Below, piece after piece: positions 51,982 to 61,791 of a DNA stretch of 64,000 nt (position 1 is its first letter; each line of letters starts with the position of its first letter). Origin of the DNA: Mesorhizobium zhangyense (GTDB taxonomy: Bacteria > Pseudomonadota > Alphaproteobacteria > Rhizobiales > Rhizobiaceae); NCBI RefSeq assembly GCF_011045115.1, contig NZ_JAAKZG010000010.1:124001-188000 (forward strand), read 5' to 3'. The position numbers and the translations under genes were made by a program. Below the pieces are notes generated by a model. The model did no database searches. It was not told where the DNA came from and saw nothing but the letters and a program-made list of their open reading frames with translations.

Positions 51982-53268
51982 TCAGAATCCCAGCAGTTTC
52001 GGCAGCCATTCCGTCGTCGCCGGCACGAAGGCAATGAGCAGCAGGCAGATGTTGCTGGTGATGAAGAACGGGATCAGCCGTCGCGTCACCGCGTTGACGC
52101 CCACTTTGGCTACATTGCAGACGACGAAGATGTTGGTGCCGACCGGCGGGGTGAAGAGGCCGATGCCCAGCGCGACGGTGAAGATGAGGCCGAGCTGGTA
52201 AGGAGCCAGTCCCGCATCGATGCCGATCGGATGGACGATAGGCGCCAGGATGATCAGCGACGGCCCAAGATCCGCCCAGGTGCCGACGAAGGTCAGCAAC
52301 AGAAGGATGAGCAGGATGGTAACCGTCGGCCCGGCGCCGGATGCCGTCAGCAGGCCGGCGGTCCATTGCGGTATCTGCTCGACCGTCAGGATCCAGGAGA
52401 ACGGCGTCGAGACCGCCATGATGATCATTATGGCGCCGGTCATGCGCACGGTTTCAAGACCGATCTTCCATAGCGCCTTCCATGTGATCTCGCGATAGAC
52501 GAGGCCACCGACTATCAGCGCCCACACCACGGCGACGAACGCCGCCTCTGTCGTCGTCGCATAGCCGGTGAGCATCGAGCCCAGCACCACGATCGGCATC
52601 AGCATGGCTGGCAGTGCGCGCACCAGATGCGTGGCGAAGCTCCTCAGCGTCGGGCGTGAATCAGATTTGGGGAAGCCTTCGCGCACGCCGATCCACCAGG
52701 CGGTGAGCATGAAGGTGACCGCCAGCATGATGCCGGGGATGATGCCTGCGGCAAACAGGCCGCCGATCGAGGTGTTGGTGAGCACCCCATACATGATCAT
52801 CACCACGCTTGGCGGGATGATGATGCCGAGTGTGCCGGCAGCCGCTGTTACCGCTGCCGCGAAGGCCGGCGGATAACCACGCTCGACCATTGCGGGGATC
52901 ATGATCGAGCCGACCGCGCCGGTGTCAGCAGTGGCTGACCCGGTGATGCCGCCATAAACCATGCAGGTGGCGACATTAACGACGCCGAGGCCGCCGCGAA
53001 CCCAGCCGAGAAGATCGTCGGCCAGATCGATGATGCGGCGTGTGAGACCACCTTCGTTCATGATGCCGCCTGCGACCAGGAATAACGGGATAGCCGCCAG
53101 CGAAATAGAGTCGGCGCCGCCATAAACCTGCTGCGCGAACCAGGATGGCGGCAGCGGCACCAGCCCGAGGAAGATAACGGCAAGCGTCGAGATAGCGATC
53201 GACCAGGCCACCGGCACCCCGGTGTAGAGCGTGACGGCGAAGATGCCGAAAAGGACAAGCAGGGTCAT
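51982..53268 (-). CDS. TRAP transporter large permease (DctM-like)
   Basis: 428 residues from ATG 53268, 7 bases after the DctQ stop. About 12 helices with the family pieces DSISLAAIPLFLVAGGIM, GSATADTGAVGSIMIPAMVE RGYPPAFAAAVTAAAGTLG and IIPPSVVMIMYGVLTNTSIG then GIGLFTPPVGTNIFVVCNVA. It is the ion-coupled channel subunit. Confidence 0.92.
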   Translation of the reverse strand: MTLLVLFGIFAVTLYTGVPVAWSIAISTLAVIFLGLVPLPPSWFAQQVYGGADSISLAAIPLFLVAGGIMNEGGLTRRIIDLADDLLGWVRGGLGVVNVATCMVYGGITGSATADTGAVGSIMIPAMVERGYPPAFAAAVTAAAGTLGIIIPPSVVMIMYGVLTNTSIGGLFAAGIIPGIMLAVTFMLTAWWIGVREGFPKSDSRPTLRSFATHLVRALPAMLMPIVVLGSMLTGYATTTEAAFVAVVWALIVGGLVYREITWKALWKIGLETVRMTGAIMIIMAVSTPFSWILTVEQIPQWTAGLLTASGAGPTVTILLILLLLTFVGTWADLGPSLIILAPIVHPIGIDAGLAPYQLGLIFTVALGIGLFTPPVGTNIFVVCNVAKVGVNAVTRRLIPFFITSNICLLLIAFVPATTEWLPKLLGF

Positions 53269-53275
53269 CGGGCAA

Positions 53276-53728
53276 TCACCGGAAAATGCGCAGGATGCGG
53301 ACCAGCGCAACGACGCCTAGGCCAGCGCCCAGAAACGCTATGCTGGAATGGACGACCCAGGAAGGGGCACGCATCACCGGAGTCGGCACGAAGGCGGTGC
53401 GGCCGAGCATGGCCAGGCCGCTCCACACAAAGGCAGCCGCCACCAAGAGAAGGATCAAGTTGTGATAGAGGCGGAAGCCCTGCCCCCGGCTGCTTGTCAC
53501 GCTGTTGCCGTCGATCGAGACATTCTCGCCAGCGATCTCGGCCAGGACTGCGCCGATCATCGTTGTCCAGAGAAACAGCATTCCAACCAGCTCAAACGAC
53601 CAAGTGACGCCGGTCATATGCAGATAACGACCGATTGCCCCGAGGCCGGTGGTGATGATGAGTGCGGCGACCACGCAGACCCCGATCACCGACAGGATCA
53701 GGGTGATCCAATGCCCTGTGCGTTGCAT
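53276..53728 (-). CDS. TRAP transporter small permease (DctQ-like)
   Basis: 150 residues, four helices: ITLILSVIGVCVVAALIITT, LVGMLFLWTTMIGAVLAEIA, LILLLVAAAFVWSGLAMLG and IAFLGAGLGVVALVRILRI. The RYLHMTGVTWSFELVGML segment is typical. Encoded between the binding protein and the large permease, the normal order. Confidence 0.9.
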   Translation of the reverse strand: MQRTGHWITLILSVIGVCVVAALIITTGLGAIGRYLHMTGVTWSFELVGMLFLWTTMIGAVLAEIAGENVSIDGNSVTSSRGQGFRLYHNLILLLVAAAFVWSGLAMLGRTAFVPTPVMRAPSWVVHSSIAFLGAGLGVVALVRILRIFR

Positions 53729-53827
53729 GATGATATTCCAATCTCTTCAGGGCGAATGCGGCGATGATTTCACCGCCGCGGCATCACAATGCGAGACGTC
53801 GTTCCTGACTACGCCATCGCACGGCTG

Positions 53828-54823
53828 CTATTCGCCGGTCGCCGCCTTGCGCACCTTGGCAACGTAGTCCGCGCCCCATTCGGCACCAAACTGCTGGTAG
53901 ACGGGATCGACCAGGGCCCGGAACGGGGCTCCATCTACCTCGTTGATCTCCACGCCCTTCTCGGTAAGCTTGGCGCGCACGTCGGCATAGACTTCTTCCA
54001 GTTTGCCGCGATACCACTGGGTGGTATCAGTCACGGCCGCATCGAGCACCTTGCGCTGGTCATCCGTTAGGCCGTCGTAACGGTCTTTGTTCATGTACCA
54101 GTAGTTGGGCGTCCAGATGTAGTTGGATATGGAGAGGTATTTGGCGCTCTCGTACCATTTCTGATCATAGAAATCGCGGATCTCAGGTTCGACGCCGTCA
54201 ACGACCTTGGCCTGCAGCGATGTGTAAACCTCCCCGAACGGGATCGATTGCGGCAATGCACCGAGCTGCTTGATGGTGGCGAGAATGACTGGATTTGGCG
54301 GTGTGCGCAGCTTCAGTCCAGCGATGTCCTGCGGCGATTTGATCGTGTGGGCACTGTTGGCAAACTGACGAAAACCGGAATCCAGCGCGCCCAGCATCTG
54401 ATAGCCGCGGTCGCCGCCGGTAGTGAACACTTCTTTACCCACCGGCCCATCGAGGAAGTCATGGGCAGCCTTGGCATTCGCAAAAAGGAAAGGCAGGGTA
54501 ACCACGTTCAGCTTCGGATCGATCTGGTCGACAACGCCACCCAAACCGATATCGATTGAGCCCGAACCAACGCCGTCAGCGATCGGGCCTTCATCACCAA
54601 GCTGGCCGTCCGGGAATATCTGAACGGTTAGTTCGCCACCGGATTTTTCCTTCACCTCGTCGGCAAATTTCGTCACGGCATCGTTGATCAGGCTGCCGGA
54701 ACTCGACGCATGGGCGAGCCGCAGCACCGTTTCCGCGCTGGCGCTGCCAACCGGCCAGATGGCGGCCAAACACAATAGCGATGCAGCGGCGAGGCGAAGT
54801 TTGTTCTTGCTCGAATCTGGCAT
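53828..54823 (-). CDS. TRAP transporter substrate-binding protein (DctP-like)
   Basis: 331 residues from ATG 54823 (GAGGGG ahead). Signal peptide to GSASA|E. DctP features: VLRLAHASSSGSLINDAVTK FADEV, LTVQIFPDGQLGDEG, TIKSPQDIAGLKLRTPPNPV with the Arg that binds carboxylates, and VDGVEPEIRDFYDQKWYESA KYLSISN. The ligand therefore carries a carboxylate. First gene of the operon dctP, dctQ, dctM, aminotransferase. Confidence 0.9.
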   Translation of the reverse strand: MPDSSKNKLRLAAASLLCLAAIWPVGSASAETVLRLAHASSSGSLINDAVTKFADEVKEKSGGELTVQIFPDGQLGDEGPIADGVGSGSIDIGLGGVVDQIDPKLNVVTLPFLFANAKAAHDFLDGPVGKEVFTTGGDRGYQMLGALDSGFRQFANSAHTIKSPQDIAGLKLRTPPNPVILATIKQLGALPQSIPFGEVYTSLQAKVVDGVEPEIRDFYDQKWYESAKYLSISNYIWTPNYWYMNKDRYDGLTDDQRKVLDAAVTDTTQWYRGKLEEVYADVRAKLTEKGVEINEVDGAPFRALVDPVYQQFGAEWGADYVAKVRKAATGE

Positions 54824-54900
54824 GTTACCCCTCGGAATTTTTTGTTTGATATGCCTTCTAGCAAGCGCCCTGAGCAGGACCCAAGTCAACGGGACCTGAC

Positions 54901-54923
54901 ATTCTAAGAAGTTATCCTAGAAT
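54901..54923. promoter_or_regulatory. 23-bp imperfect palindrome upstream of the TRAP operon
   Basis: ATTCTAAGA and TCCTAGAAT are inverse complements at 8 of 9 positions around a 5-base centre. It is 78 bases before the binding-protein gene, in an A/T-rich stretch, a suitable place for an operator. The cognate regulator is unknown; arms of this type occur with GntR and LysR proteins. Confidence 0.45.
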
Positions 54924-55033
54924 TCATGGCTGTTATGTCTCACTGCCGAAATAATGAAATGTCGCTGGCGGCGTCGTGTCACGTTCAAGCGGAAATCAAC
55001 ACTCTGTGTCCGAAACCAACCATTTAGCCACGA

Positions 55034-56020
55034 TCAGCTCGTAAGGCGCGCGCGAAATAACGTGCAGCCGTCCGTCAGGCGCGACCTGGAGATATCCCGG
55101 AAACCAGCCTCGGTCATCCAGGCTCGATACTGACCTTCAGTGTACGATTCGCCGTGGCGATAGAGGTTCAAGAAGGTGAGATTCAGAAAGACACCCTCAG
55201 GCGGGCCGAGGCGGTCGTCATCGACGACACCCCACCCCGCAATTGCTATCTCGCCTCCGGGTGTCAGGCAACGCGCCGCGTTCAGGATCGAACTGCGTGC
55301 CTGGTCCGGCGGAAGGACCTGGACGACGGCCTTCAGGATCGCCAGATCGTGACGACCGATCGATGGCGCAACAGTTATGTCACCCTCTTCGACAACCACG
55401 TCGTCGGCACCGTATTCTGACAGGATTGCTGGCGCGACCGCTGCGACTGTTGGGAGTTCCATCAGCGTCGCAGCAATCTGCGGCCGCCGCTCGCGAAGTC
55501 CGACGAGAATGGTCCCGGGGCCTCCACCGATGTCGATCACCGAACCGATCGCAGAGAGGTCCACCTCCCGGGCCAGATGTCGACCGAAAATGATCCCGCC
55601 CGGTGCAAGCATACGGCTGAAGGCCGCCGCGGCCTCGGGCCCCGCTTCGGAAAAGTCATGCAGCGCAGCCGGCCGGTTCTGTCGCAGCGTCTCTGCGGTC
55701 AGTAGGTCAGCCCCCCAAAGCTCGCGCAGAACCGCATGATCGCCGCCGCGATAGGTCGGCTTGGACGCGTCGAGGAAGGCCGCCGCTTCGGCTCCGTTGC
55801 GAAACTGACCATCCTTGACTTCGAGGAGACCGATGCTGGCGAGCGCGTAGAGGAGCCTCGACAGGCGATCAGGCTCGACTTTGAGCGCGGATCCCAAGGT
55901 GTCGGCAGTCATCGCGCTGCCACCGAGCCGGGTGAAGATGCCAAGGTCCATCCCGGCGCGAAGCGCCAAGGCGGGGGACACCGCTGCGATCAGGTTGTCG
56001 ATCCGATCAGAATCCACCAT
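55034..56020 (-). CDS. SAM-dependent O-methyltransferase family protein
   Basis: 328 residues from ATG 56020 (GGGGA ahead; ATG 56068 after GGAGG is an alternative). An N-terminal dimerisation/winged-helix domain (AVSPALALRAGMDLGIFTRL, LSRLLYALASIGLLEVKDGQ) precedes the methyltransferase domain with motif I IGSVIDIGGGPGTILVGLRE and HDLAILKAVVQVLPPDQA. Resembles hydroxyneurosporene-type and plant-like O-methyltransferases. No biosynthetic partners are adjacent, so the substrate is unknown. Confidence 0.85.
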   Translation of the reverse strand: MVDSDRIDNLIAAVSPALALRAGMDLGIFTRLGGSAMTADTLGSALKVEPDRLSRLLYALASIGLLEVKDGQFRNGAEAAAFLDASKPTYRGGDHAVLRELWGADLLTAETLRQNRPAALHDFSEAGPEAAAAFSRMLAPGGIIFGRHLAREVDLSAIGSVIDIGGGPGTILVGLRERRPQIAATLMELPTVAAVAPAILSEYGADDVVVEEGDITVAPSIGRHDLAILKAVVQVLPPDQARSSILNAARCLTPGGEIAIAGWGVVDDDRLGPPEGVFLNLTFLNLYRHGESYTEGQYRAWMTEAGFRDISRSRLTDGCTLFRARLTS

Positions 56021-56151
56021 GTCACATCCCCTTCCGCGATCCAGGAGCGACTTTGAAGCAGCTCCCATAAGATTTGAACCTCCGTTCTCCGGAAAGTGAA
56101 GCAAAATCACTATTTCGAGCGACCGACACGACGACGTGACGGATACTCTTG

Positions 56152-56450
56152 GCAAATCCGGCTTCTGAGAATGTCCATCGCCGCCTTCCGGCAGATGGTG
56201 TTGCCGGCGCTCAAGGCCTACAAACCGGACCTCATCGTCGTACCGTCCGGCTTCGACGGATCGGGCGCCGATCCGCTCGGCTGCATGATGCTGCACAGCG
56301 ATACCTATCGCGATATCACACGCATGCTGATGGAAAAGGCGGACGAACTGTGCGGTGGACGTCTCGTGAGTCACACGAAGGCGGCTATTCCGCAGCCTAC
56401 GTGCCCTATTGCGGCCTCGCCGTCATGGAGCGGTTTGCGACAGAGCCGTT
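56152..56450 (+). pseudogene. class II histone deacetylase-like protein, C-terminal fragment
   Basis: In one frame: MVLPALKAYKPDLIVVPSGF then DGSGADPLGCMMLHSDTYRD and ITRMLMEKADELCGGRLV. It shifts frame near 56375, after which SHEGGYSAAYVPYCGLAVME continues in another frame. This is the last 90 or so residues of a bacterial HDAC/acetylpolyamine amidohydrolase; the N-terminal catalytic half is missing. The metal Asp (GFDGSGADP) is retained but the gene is dead. Confidence 0.75.
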
Positions 56451-56583
56451 GAGCGCCCCCGACAGGACTGGCAGCAGTTCCAATCTCGCTCGACACCTCA
56501 AGCTGCAACCGGGGTTGTCGGAACGATCTGCTGGCTGAAACATTCCGGTTACCTCGACGATATTGATTGAGGGAACCTGAACC

Positions 56584-57645
56584 ATGAGAATCGCGCATGT
56601 CGCGCCACTCTATGAATCGGTCCCGCCTAAGCTCTACGGTGGCACTGAACGCATCATCTCCTATCTGACGGAAGCGCTAGTCGCGTTTGGTCACGACGTG
56701 ACCCTCTTTGCCAGTGGCGACACCACGACATCGGCAAAGCTGGTGCCGTGTCGACGGCTCGCGCTTCGTCTCGATCCTCATCCGCTGAAATCCGAGATTG
56801 CCGCGCATCTGGCCATGCTGGCCGAGGTCAGGCAGCGTGCCGACCAGTTCGATATCATCCATTTCCATCTCAGCCACTTCCAGCATTTTCCGTTCTTCGA
56901 GCATATGCCGCAGCGCACGGTGACCACGCCGCATGGCAGGCTGGACTACGCCGATCTGGCGCCGGCCTATGAGCGCTTTCCGAATTTTCCGATGATTTCA
57001 ATTTCGCGCAGCCAGCGCATGGGGCTCGCAGAAGCCAATTGGCTCGCGACAATCCATCACGGGATTCCGGTCGATATTTACAAACCTGCTTTCGAAGCAG
57101 GGCGCGACGGGGGCTATCTCGCATTCCTGGGCCGCATGTCGCGGGACAAGCGGCCGGATCGAGCCATCGAGATCGCGCGACGCGCCGGGCTCAAGCTCAA
57201 ATTGGCGGCCAAGGTCGGCGATGACGACCGCGCCTATTTCCACGAAGTGGTCGAGCCGATGATCGATGGCGATCAGATCGACTATGTCGGCGAGATATCG
57301 GAAGACCGCAAAGCCGCCTTCCTCGGCAATGCCGCCGGGCTGCTTTTCCCGATCGACTGGCCCGAGCCGTTCGGTCTTGCGGTCATCGAGGCGATGGCTT
57401 GCGGAACGCCGGTGATCGCCTGGAATTGCGGAGCGATGCCGGAAATCGTCGACAACGGCGTGACAGGCTTCATCGTCGCTTCAATCGAAGAGGCGGTTGC
57501 GTCCATGCCGCAGCTTCTGCAACTCGACCGGCGTGAAGTGCGCCGAACCTTCGAGCGGCGCTTTTCTGCCGAACGAATGGCAAGGGACTATGTCAGCGCC
57601 TATGCGCGGCTGCTCGGCGGTGCAGCCGAGGCGAAAGCCTCCTGA
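56584..57645 (+). CDS. glycosyltransferase family 4 protein
   Basis: 353 residues. GT-B fold: N-terminal LYGGTERIISYLTEALVAFG HDV, central LAFLGRMSRDKRPDRAIEIA, and donor-site EPFGLAVIEAMACGTPVIAW with the EX7E motif. It transfers a sugar from an NDP donor to an unknown acceptor. First of four genes (GT4, GH15/63-like glycosidase, otsA, otsB) in the same direction with gaps of 55 and 134 bases then an overlap. Confidence 0.88.
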   Translation: MRIAHVAPLYESVPPKLYGGTERIISYLTEALVAFGHDVTLFASGDTTTSAKLVPCRRLALRLDPHPLKSEIAAHLAMLAEVRQRADQFDIIHFHLSHFQHFPFFEHMPQRTVTTPHGRLDYADLAPAYERFPNFPMISISRSQRMGLAEANWLATIHHGIPVDIYKPAFEAGRDGGYLAFLGRMSRDKRPDRAIEIARRAGLKLKLAAKVGDDDRAYFHEVVEPMIDGDQIDYVGEISEDRKAAFLGNAAGLLFPIDWPEPFGLAVIEAMACGTPVIAWNCGAMPEIVDNGVTGFIVASIEEAVASMPQLLQLDRREVRRTFERRFSAERMARDYVSAYARLLGGAAEAKAS

Positions 57646-57700
57646 GGCGGCGGACGCCTTTCGAACATATTGCAGCAACAACCGCAGAGCTTCATGACCA

Positions 57701-59863
57701 ATGGCACAACTTGACGAGCGCAAGCTCGACCCGGCCCTTGCCCTTGCATCGCTGGATGATACCGCACCACGGGAGCCGCATCGGCAGTTCGCCCTGAAGC
57801 ATGGCGATTGTTTCGCCGTGGCAGACGCATATGGCGACATACGCGGTGCCGGCGACGGCTTTTTCCGTGACGACACGCGCGTGCTGTCGGAGTTTCGCCT
57901 TACGGTTGGTGGACGCCCGACCTCGCTGCTCGGCGCGTCGCTCAGCCAGGACAATGTACTGTTCACCACCAATCTGACCAACCTGCCGATCGAAAACCTC
58001 GAAGGCCGCGAGGTGCCGCAGGGCGCGGTTCATATCGAACGCGTCAGGCTGCTGTGGGAGAACCGTCTCTATGAACGGGTGACCATCTCGAATTATAGCC
58101 AGCAGGATTCCACCATCGCGCTCTCCCTGCACTTCGCCGCCGATTTCCGCGACATGTTCGAGGTGCGCGGATCGACCCGGGCCAAGCGTGGAACAGTGCA
58201 CGAAGCCGAGACGAGCACGGGGTCCGTCGTGCTTCGCTACGAGGGGCTGGATAAGCTCGTGCGCGTCTCGGTGATCTCGTTTTCCCATTCAGCCGATAAC
58301 TTGTCGGCAGGCAGGGCGGATTTTCGCCTCGCCGTGCCGAAGCGCGGCCGGCAGATTTTCTACATAGAGGCTGGCCCGGACGTCGCCGGCCAGCCATCGC
58401 GCCAACGCTTTCGCGCAGCTGCTGCCCGAGCGCGTTTCGGCATGCGGGCAAAGCGCCGTCACGGCGCGACAATCCACAGTTCGGGCCGCGTCTTCAACGA
58501 TTGGGTCGGACGTGCGCGGGCCGATGTCGCGCTGCTCACAACCGAACTTGAAACAGGGCCTTACCCCTATGCCGGAATCCCCTGGTTCTCGACCGCATTC
58601 GGCCGCGACGGCGTCATTTCCGCCTTGCAGATGCTCTGGCTCAATCCGGGCCTGGCGCGGGGCGTTCTTGCCTTCCTGGCGCAGCATCAAGCGACCGAAA
58701 CGTCGCCCTTCAGCGATTCCCAGCCCGGCAAGATCATGCACGAGACGCGCAAGGGTGAGATGGCGGCGCTGCTGGAGCTGCCCTTCGGGCGCTATTATGG
58801 CGGCGTCGACACCACGCCACTCTACATTCATCTCGCCTGCGCCTACGCCAACCGCACCGGCGACATGGCCTTCATGGATACCTTGTGGCCGTCTCTCTGC
58901 GCGGCGGCCGACTGGATCGAGGAGGCCAGCCGCCTCACCGGTTTCCTCACCTATCAGCGCGCAGCCGATACAGGCCTCGCCAACCAGGGCTGGAAGGACA
59001 GTTTCGATTCCGTCTTCCATGCCGACGGCCGCATCCCGAAAGGCCCGATCGCGCTGGTCGAGGTCCAAGGTTATGTCTTTGCCGCGTTCAAGGGACTGGC
59101 CGAATTGGCTTCGCGCCGGGGCGAGACTGAAAAGGCGGGGCACTGGGCAGAACGCGCCGAAGCGATGCGCATTGCCGTCGAGAGGCATTTCTGGATCGAG
59201 GATCTCGGCTTCTACGCGCTGGCGCTCGATGGTGATGGCAATCCTTGCATCGTCCGCACGTCCAATGCCGGGCATCTCCTCTATGTCGGGCTGCCGGAAG
59301 CCGGTCGCGCCGAAAGGGTGGCGGATCAACTTCTGGCAGCGCCCTTCCATTCAGGCTGGGGCCTGAGGACGGTCGCCGACGATGCCATATTCTTTAACCC
59401 GATGTCCTATCACAACGGTTCGATCTGGCCGCACGACACGGCGATATGCGGTGCAGGCCTGGCGCGCTACGGCGTGCGGGACGATCTGGTGCGGCTGATG
59501 AGCGGGACGTTCGAGTCTGCTGTCCATTTCAACATGCGGCTGCCCGAACTGTTCTGCGGCTTCACCCGGGCACCGGGCGAGGCGCCAATCGCCTATCCGG
59601 TCGCATGCCTGCCGCAGGCTTGGTCCGCCGGTTCGGTCTTCATGCTCATGCAGGCCTGTTTGGGTCTCGAGATCGATGGCTGGAACGGAGAAATCCATGT
59701 TGATCGCCCGAGATTGCCGATCGGCATCGACAATCTAACGATCCGGCATCTTGGCGTGGGCGCGAACGCGGTCGATCTGACATTCCAGCGCGTGGGAGAT
59801 CGCGTCGGGGCTTTTCTTGCAAGCCGCGACGAGGGCAAGGTACCGCTTATCGTCCGAACCTGA
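57701..59863 (+). CDS. glycogen debranching-type amylo-alpha-1,6-glucosidase family protein
   Basis: 720 residues. The N-terminal GDE_N_bis domain (about 1-220: RQFALKHGDCFAVADAYGDI, DGFFRDDTRVLSEFRL) precedes an (alpha/alpha)6 barrel of the GH15/GH133 type, with GIPWFSTAFGRDGVISALQM as a likely acid/base region, ETRKGEM and GWKDSFDSVFHADGRIPKGP and a second AWSAGSVFMLMQACLGL region. Relatives act on alpha-glucans or glucosylglycerate-type osmolytes. Situated between a GT4 gene and otsAB, it likely serves storage or compatible-solute metabolism. Confidence 0.85.
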   Translation: MAQLDERKLDPALALASLDDTAPREPHRQFALKHGDCFAVADAYGDIRGAGDGFFRDDTRVLSEFRLTVGGRPTSLLGASLSQDNVLFTTNLTNLPIENLEGREVPQGAVHIERVRLLWENRLYERVTISNYSQQDSTIALSLHFAADFRDMFEVRGSTRAKRGTVHEAETSTGSVVLRYEGLDKLVRVSVISFSHSADNLSAGRADFRLAVPKRGRQIFYIEAGPDVAGQPSRQRFRAAAARARFGMRAKRRHGATIHSSGRVFNDWVGRARADVALLTTELETGPYPYAGIPWFSTAFGRDGVISALQMLWLNPGLARGVLAFLAQHQATETSPFSDSQPGKIMHETRKGEMAALLELPFGRYYGGVDTTPLYIHLACAYANRTGDMAFMDTLWPSLCAAADWIEEASRLTGFLTYQRAADTGLANQGWKDSFDSVFHADGRIPKGPIALVEVQGYVFAAFKGLAELASRRGETEKAGHWAERAEAMRIAVERHFWIEDLGFYALALDGDGNPCIVRTSNAGHLLYVGLPEAGRAERVADQLLAAPFHSGWGLRTVADDAIFFNPMSYHNGSIWPHDTAICGAGLARYGVRDDLVRLMSGTFESAVHFNMRLPELFCGFTRAPGEAPIAYPVACLPQAWSAGSVFMLMQACLGLEIDGWNGEIHVDRPRLPIGIDNLTIRHLGVGANAVDLTFQRVGDRVGAFLASRDEGKVPLIVRT

Positions 59864-59997
59864 TTTTCAGGAACCGATGGCGCACCCGATGCGTTAGCCA
59901 TCCACAAGCAGATCGCCTCCAGTGGCGGCGGTACATTTTTCTGACACAGACCCGACAGACGGCTGCTCATGCGGCCGAGGATGATTTTGGCACTACC

Positions 59998-61791
59998 ATG
60001 ACAAGCGACGGCTTGGATATTCTGCATTCCCTCCCCACCCTTTGGTTCTTGATTACGGCAAGCATTGCGCTGTCGATCTTCGCGCTGGTGTTTTCCTTGC
60101 GGCAACAGCGCCGAGCGCATCGATCGGCCCAACATAGCACCGGGGACGAGATGGTTCCCGATACGTCCAGCAAACTGCGCGAATACGAAAAAAACGGGCA
60201 TTCGGCCGATGCAACCTTGATCAACTGGTCGCCGGAAACCTTGCGCAAGATATTGGCAAGCGAACTGCCTGGTGCCCAGGTCATCGTGGTGTCCAACCGG
60301 GAACCTTACATCCACAATCTGAAGGACGACGGCGATGTCGAGCTTGTGGTGCCTGCCAGCGGCCTCGTCTCGGCCCTGGAGCCGATCACGCGCGCCTGCG
60401 CCGGCACCTGGATCGCTTATGGCGGCGGCTCGGCCGACCGGCAGACGGTCGACCAGAACGATCGCATGGAAGTTCCGCCGGATCGCCCCTCCTATACACT
60501 GCGCCGCGTCTGGCTGAGCGAGGAGGAGCAGCAGGGTTACTATCTTGGCTTCGCCAATGAGGGTCTGTGGCCGCTATGCCATATCGCTTTCACGCGGCCC
60601 ATTTTCCGTGCCTCCGACTGGAAGGCATATGAGGCCGTGAACCGGAAGTTTGCCGACACCGTAGTGGCCGAGGCGCGCAATGAGCGTCCGATCGTTCTGG
60701 TGCAGGATTATCATTTTGCACTCCTGCCGCGCATGATCCGGGAGAGATTGCCGGAAGCCATCGTCATCACCTTCTGGCATATTCCGTGGCCCAATTCCGA
60801 AGTCTTCAGCATCTGCCCGTGGCGCGAGCAGATACTGGACGGGCTTCTCGGCAGCTCGATCATCGGCTTCCACACCCAGTTTCACTGCAATAATTTCACT
60901 GAAAGCGTCGACCGCTTTCTCGAAAGCCGCATCGAACGCGAGGACGCCGCCATCTCCTATGGCGGCCAGACGAGCCTGGTGCATGCATATCCGATTTCCA
61001 TCGAATGGCCGCCGACCCAGCTGGAAAACCTGCCATCCGTCGTCGAGTGCCGGGATCACATACGCGCCAGGTTCGGCCTGGACGAGGACGTAAAACTTTG
61101 CGTCGGCGTCGAACGTCTCGACTACACGAAGGGCATTCTCGATCGCTTCGAGGCGCTGGAGGAACTGTTCACGCACCACCCCGAATGGATCGGCAGAGTG
61201 GTCGTCCTGCAAATTGCCGCGCCCAGCCGCGGCACCTTGCCGGCCTACCAGCAGCTCTACGAAGATTGTCTTCAGCGGGCAGAGGACCTGAACCAACGCT
61301 TTGGCAGCGAGGGCTACAAGCCGGTGCTGATGGTGGCGGAACATCACACCCAGGAGCAGGTCTATGAGATCTATCGAGCGGCCGATGTCTGCCTGGTGAC
61401 CAGCCTGCATGACGGCATGAACCTGGTTGCCAAGGAATTCGTGGCGGCGCGCGACGACGAGCAGGGCGTTCTCCTGCTCAGCACCTTCGCCGGTGCCGCG
61501 CGCGAACTTCTGGAAGCGCTGATCGTCAATCCCTACGACGCGACGATGATGAGCGATATGCTGCTTCAAGCCATAACCATGAGCCCCGACGAACAGCGTC
61601 GGCGCATGGCAAGCCTGCGCGACATCGTCCGCGACAACAACGTCTACAGATGGGCCGGCAGCATGCTGCTCGACGCCGCCCGGTTGCGCAAACGCGGTGC
61701 GATCGATCGCGCCACGGCAAATGTCGATTACCAGCCGCCATCTGCAAGCGGCAACATTGTCTCGATAGTCGATCGCAAGAGGGCGTCATGA
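59998..61791 (+). CDS. otsA: trehalose-6-phosphate synthase (GT20), membrane-anchored form
   Basis: 597 residues. An unusual N-terminal helix ([20 protein letters not shown]) precedes the GT20 domain, so the enzyme may be tethered to the membrane or this leader may be non-essential. GT20 parts: [82 protein letters not shown], and [15 protein letters not shown]. It makes trehalose 6-phosphate from UDP-glucose and glucose 6-phosphate. SNREP and the long leader mark a subgroup different from E. coli OtsA. otsB overlaps its stop. Confidence 0.9.
   Translation: MTSDGLDILHSLPTLWFLITASIALSIFALVFSLRQQRRAHRSAQHSTGDEMVPDTSSKLREYEKNGHSADATLINWSPETLRKILASELPGAQVIVVSNREPYIHNLKDDGDVELVVPASGLVSALEPITRACAGTWIAYGGGSADRQTVDQNDRMEVPPDRPSYTLRRVWLSEEEQQGYYLGFANEGLWPLCHIAFTRPIFRASDWKAYEAVNRKFADTVVAEARNERPIVLVQDYHFALLPRMIRERLPEAIVITFWHIPWPNSEVFSICPWREQILDGLLGSSIIGFHTQFHCNNFTESVDRFLESRIEREDAAISYGGQTSLVHAYPISIEWPPTQLENLPSVVECRDHIRARFGLDEDVKLCVGVERLDYTKGILDRFEALEELFTHHPEWIGRVVVLQIAAPSRGTLPAYQQLYEDCLQRAEDLNQRFGSEGYKPVLMVAEHHTQEQVYEIYRAADVCLVTSLHDGMNLVAKEFVAARDDEQGVLLLSTFAGAARELLEALIVNPYDATMMSDMLLQAITMSPDEQRRRMASLRDIVRDNNVYRWAGSMLLDAARLRKRGAIDRATANVDYQPPSASGNIVSIVDRKRAS

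Noticed and set aside
50840-52201. 453-codon plus-strand frame
   Set aside because: Antisense of the aminotransferase and part of the DctM gene.
51935-52366. N-terminal extension of the aminotransferase frame
   Set aside because: The first 144 codons overlap the TRAP permease gene out of frame and have no domain; the real start is 51934.
56021-56374. N-terminal extension of the methyltransferase frame
   Set aside because: It reads antisense through the HDAC fragment; good ribosome sites exist at the later ATGs.
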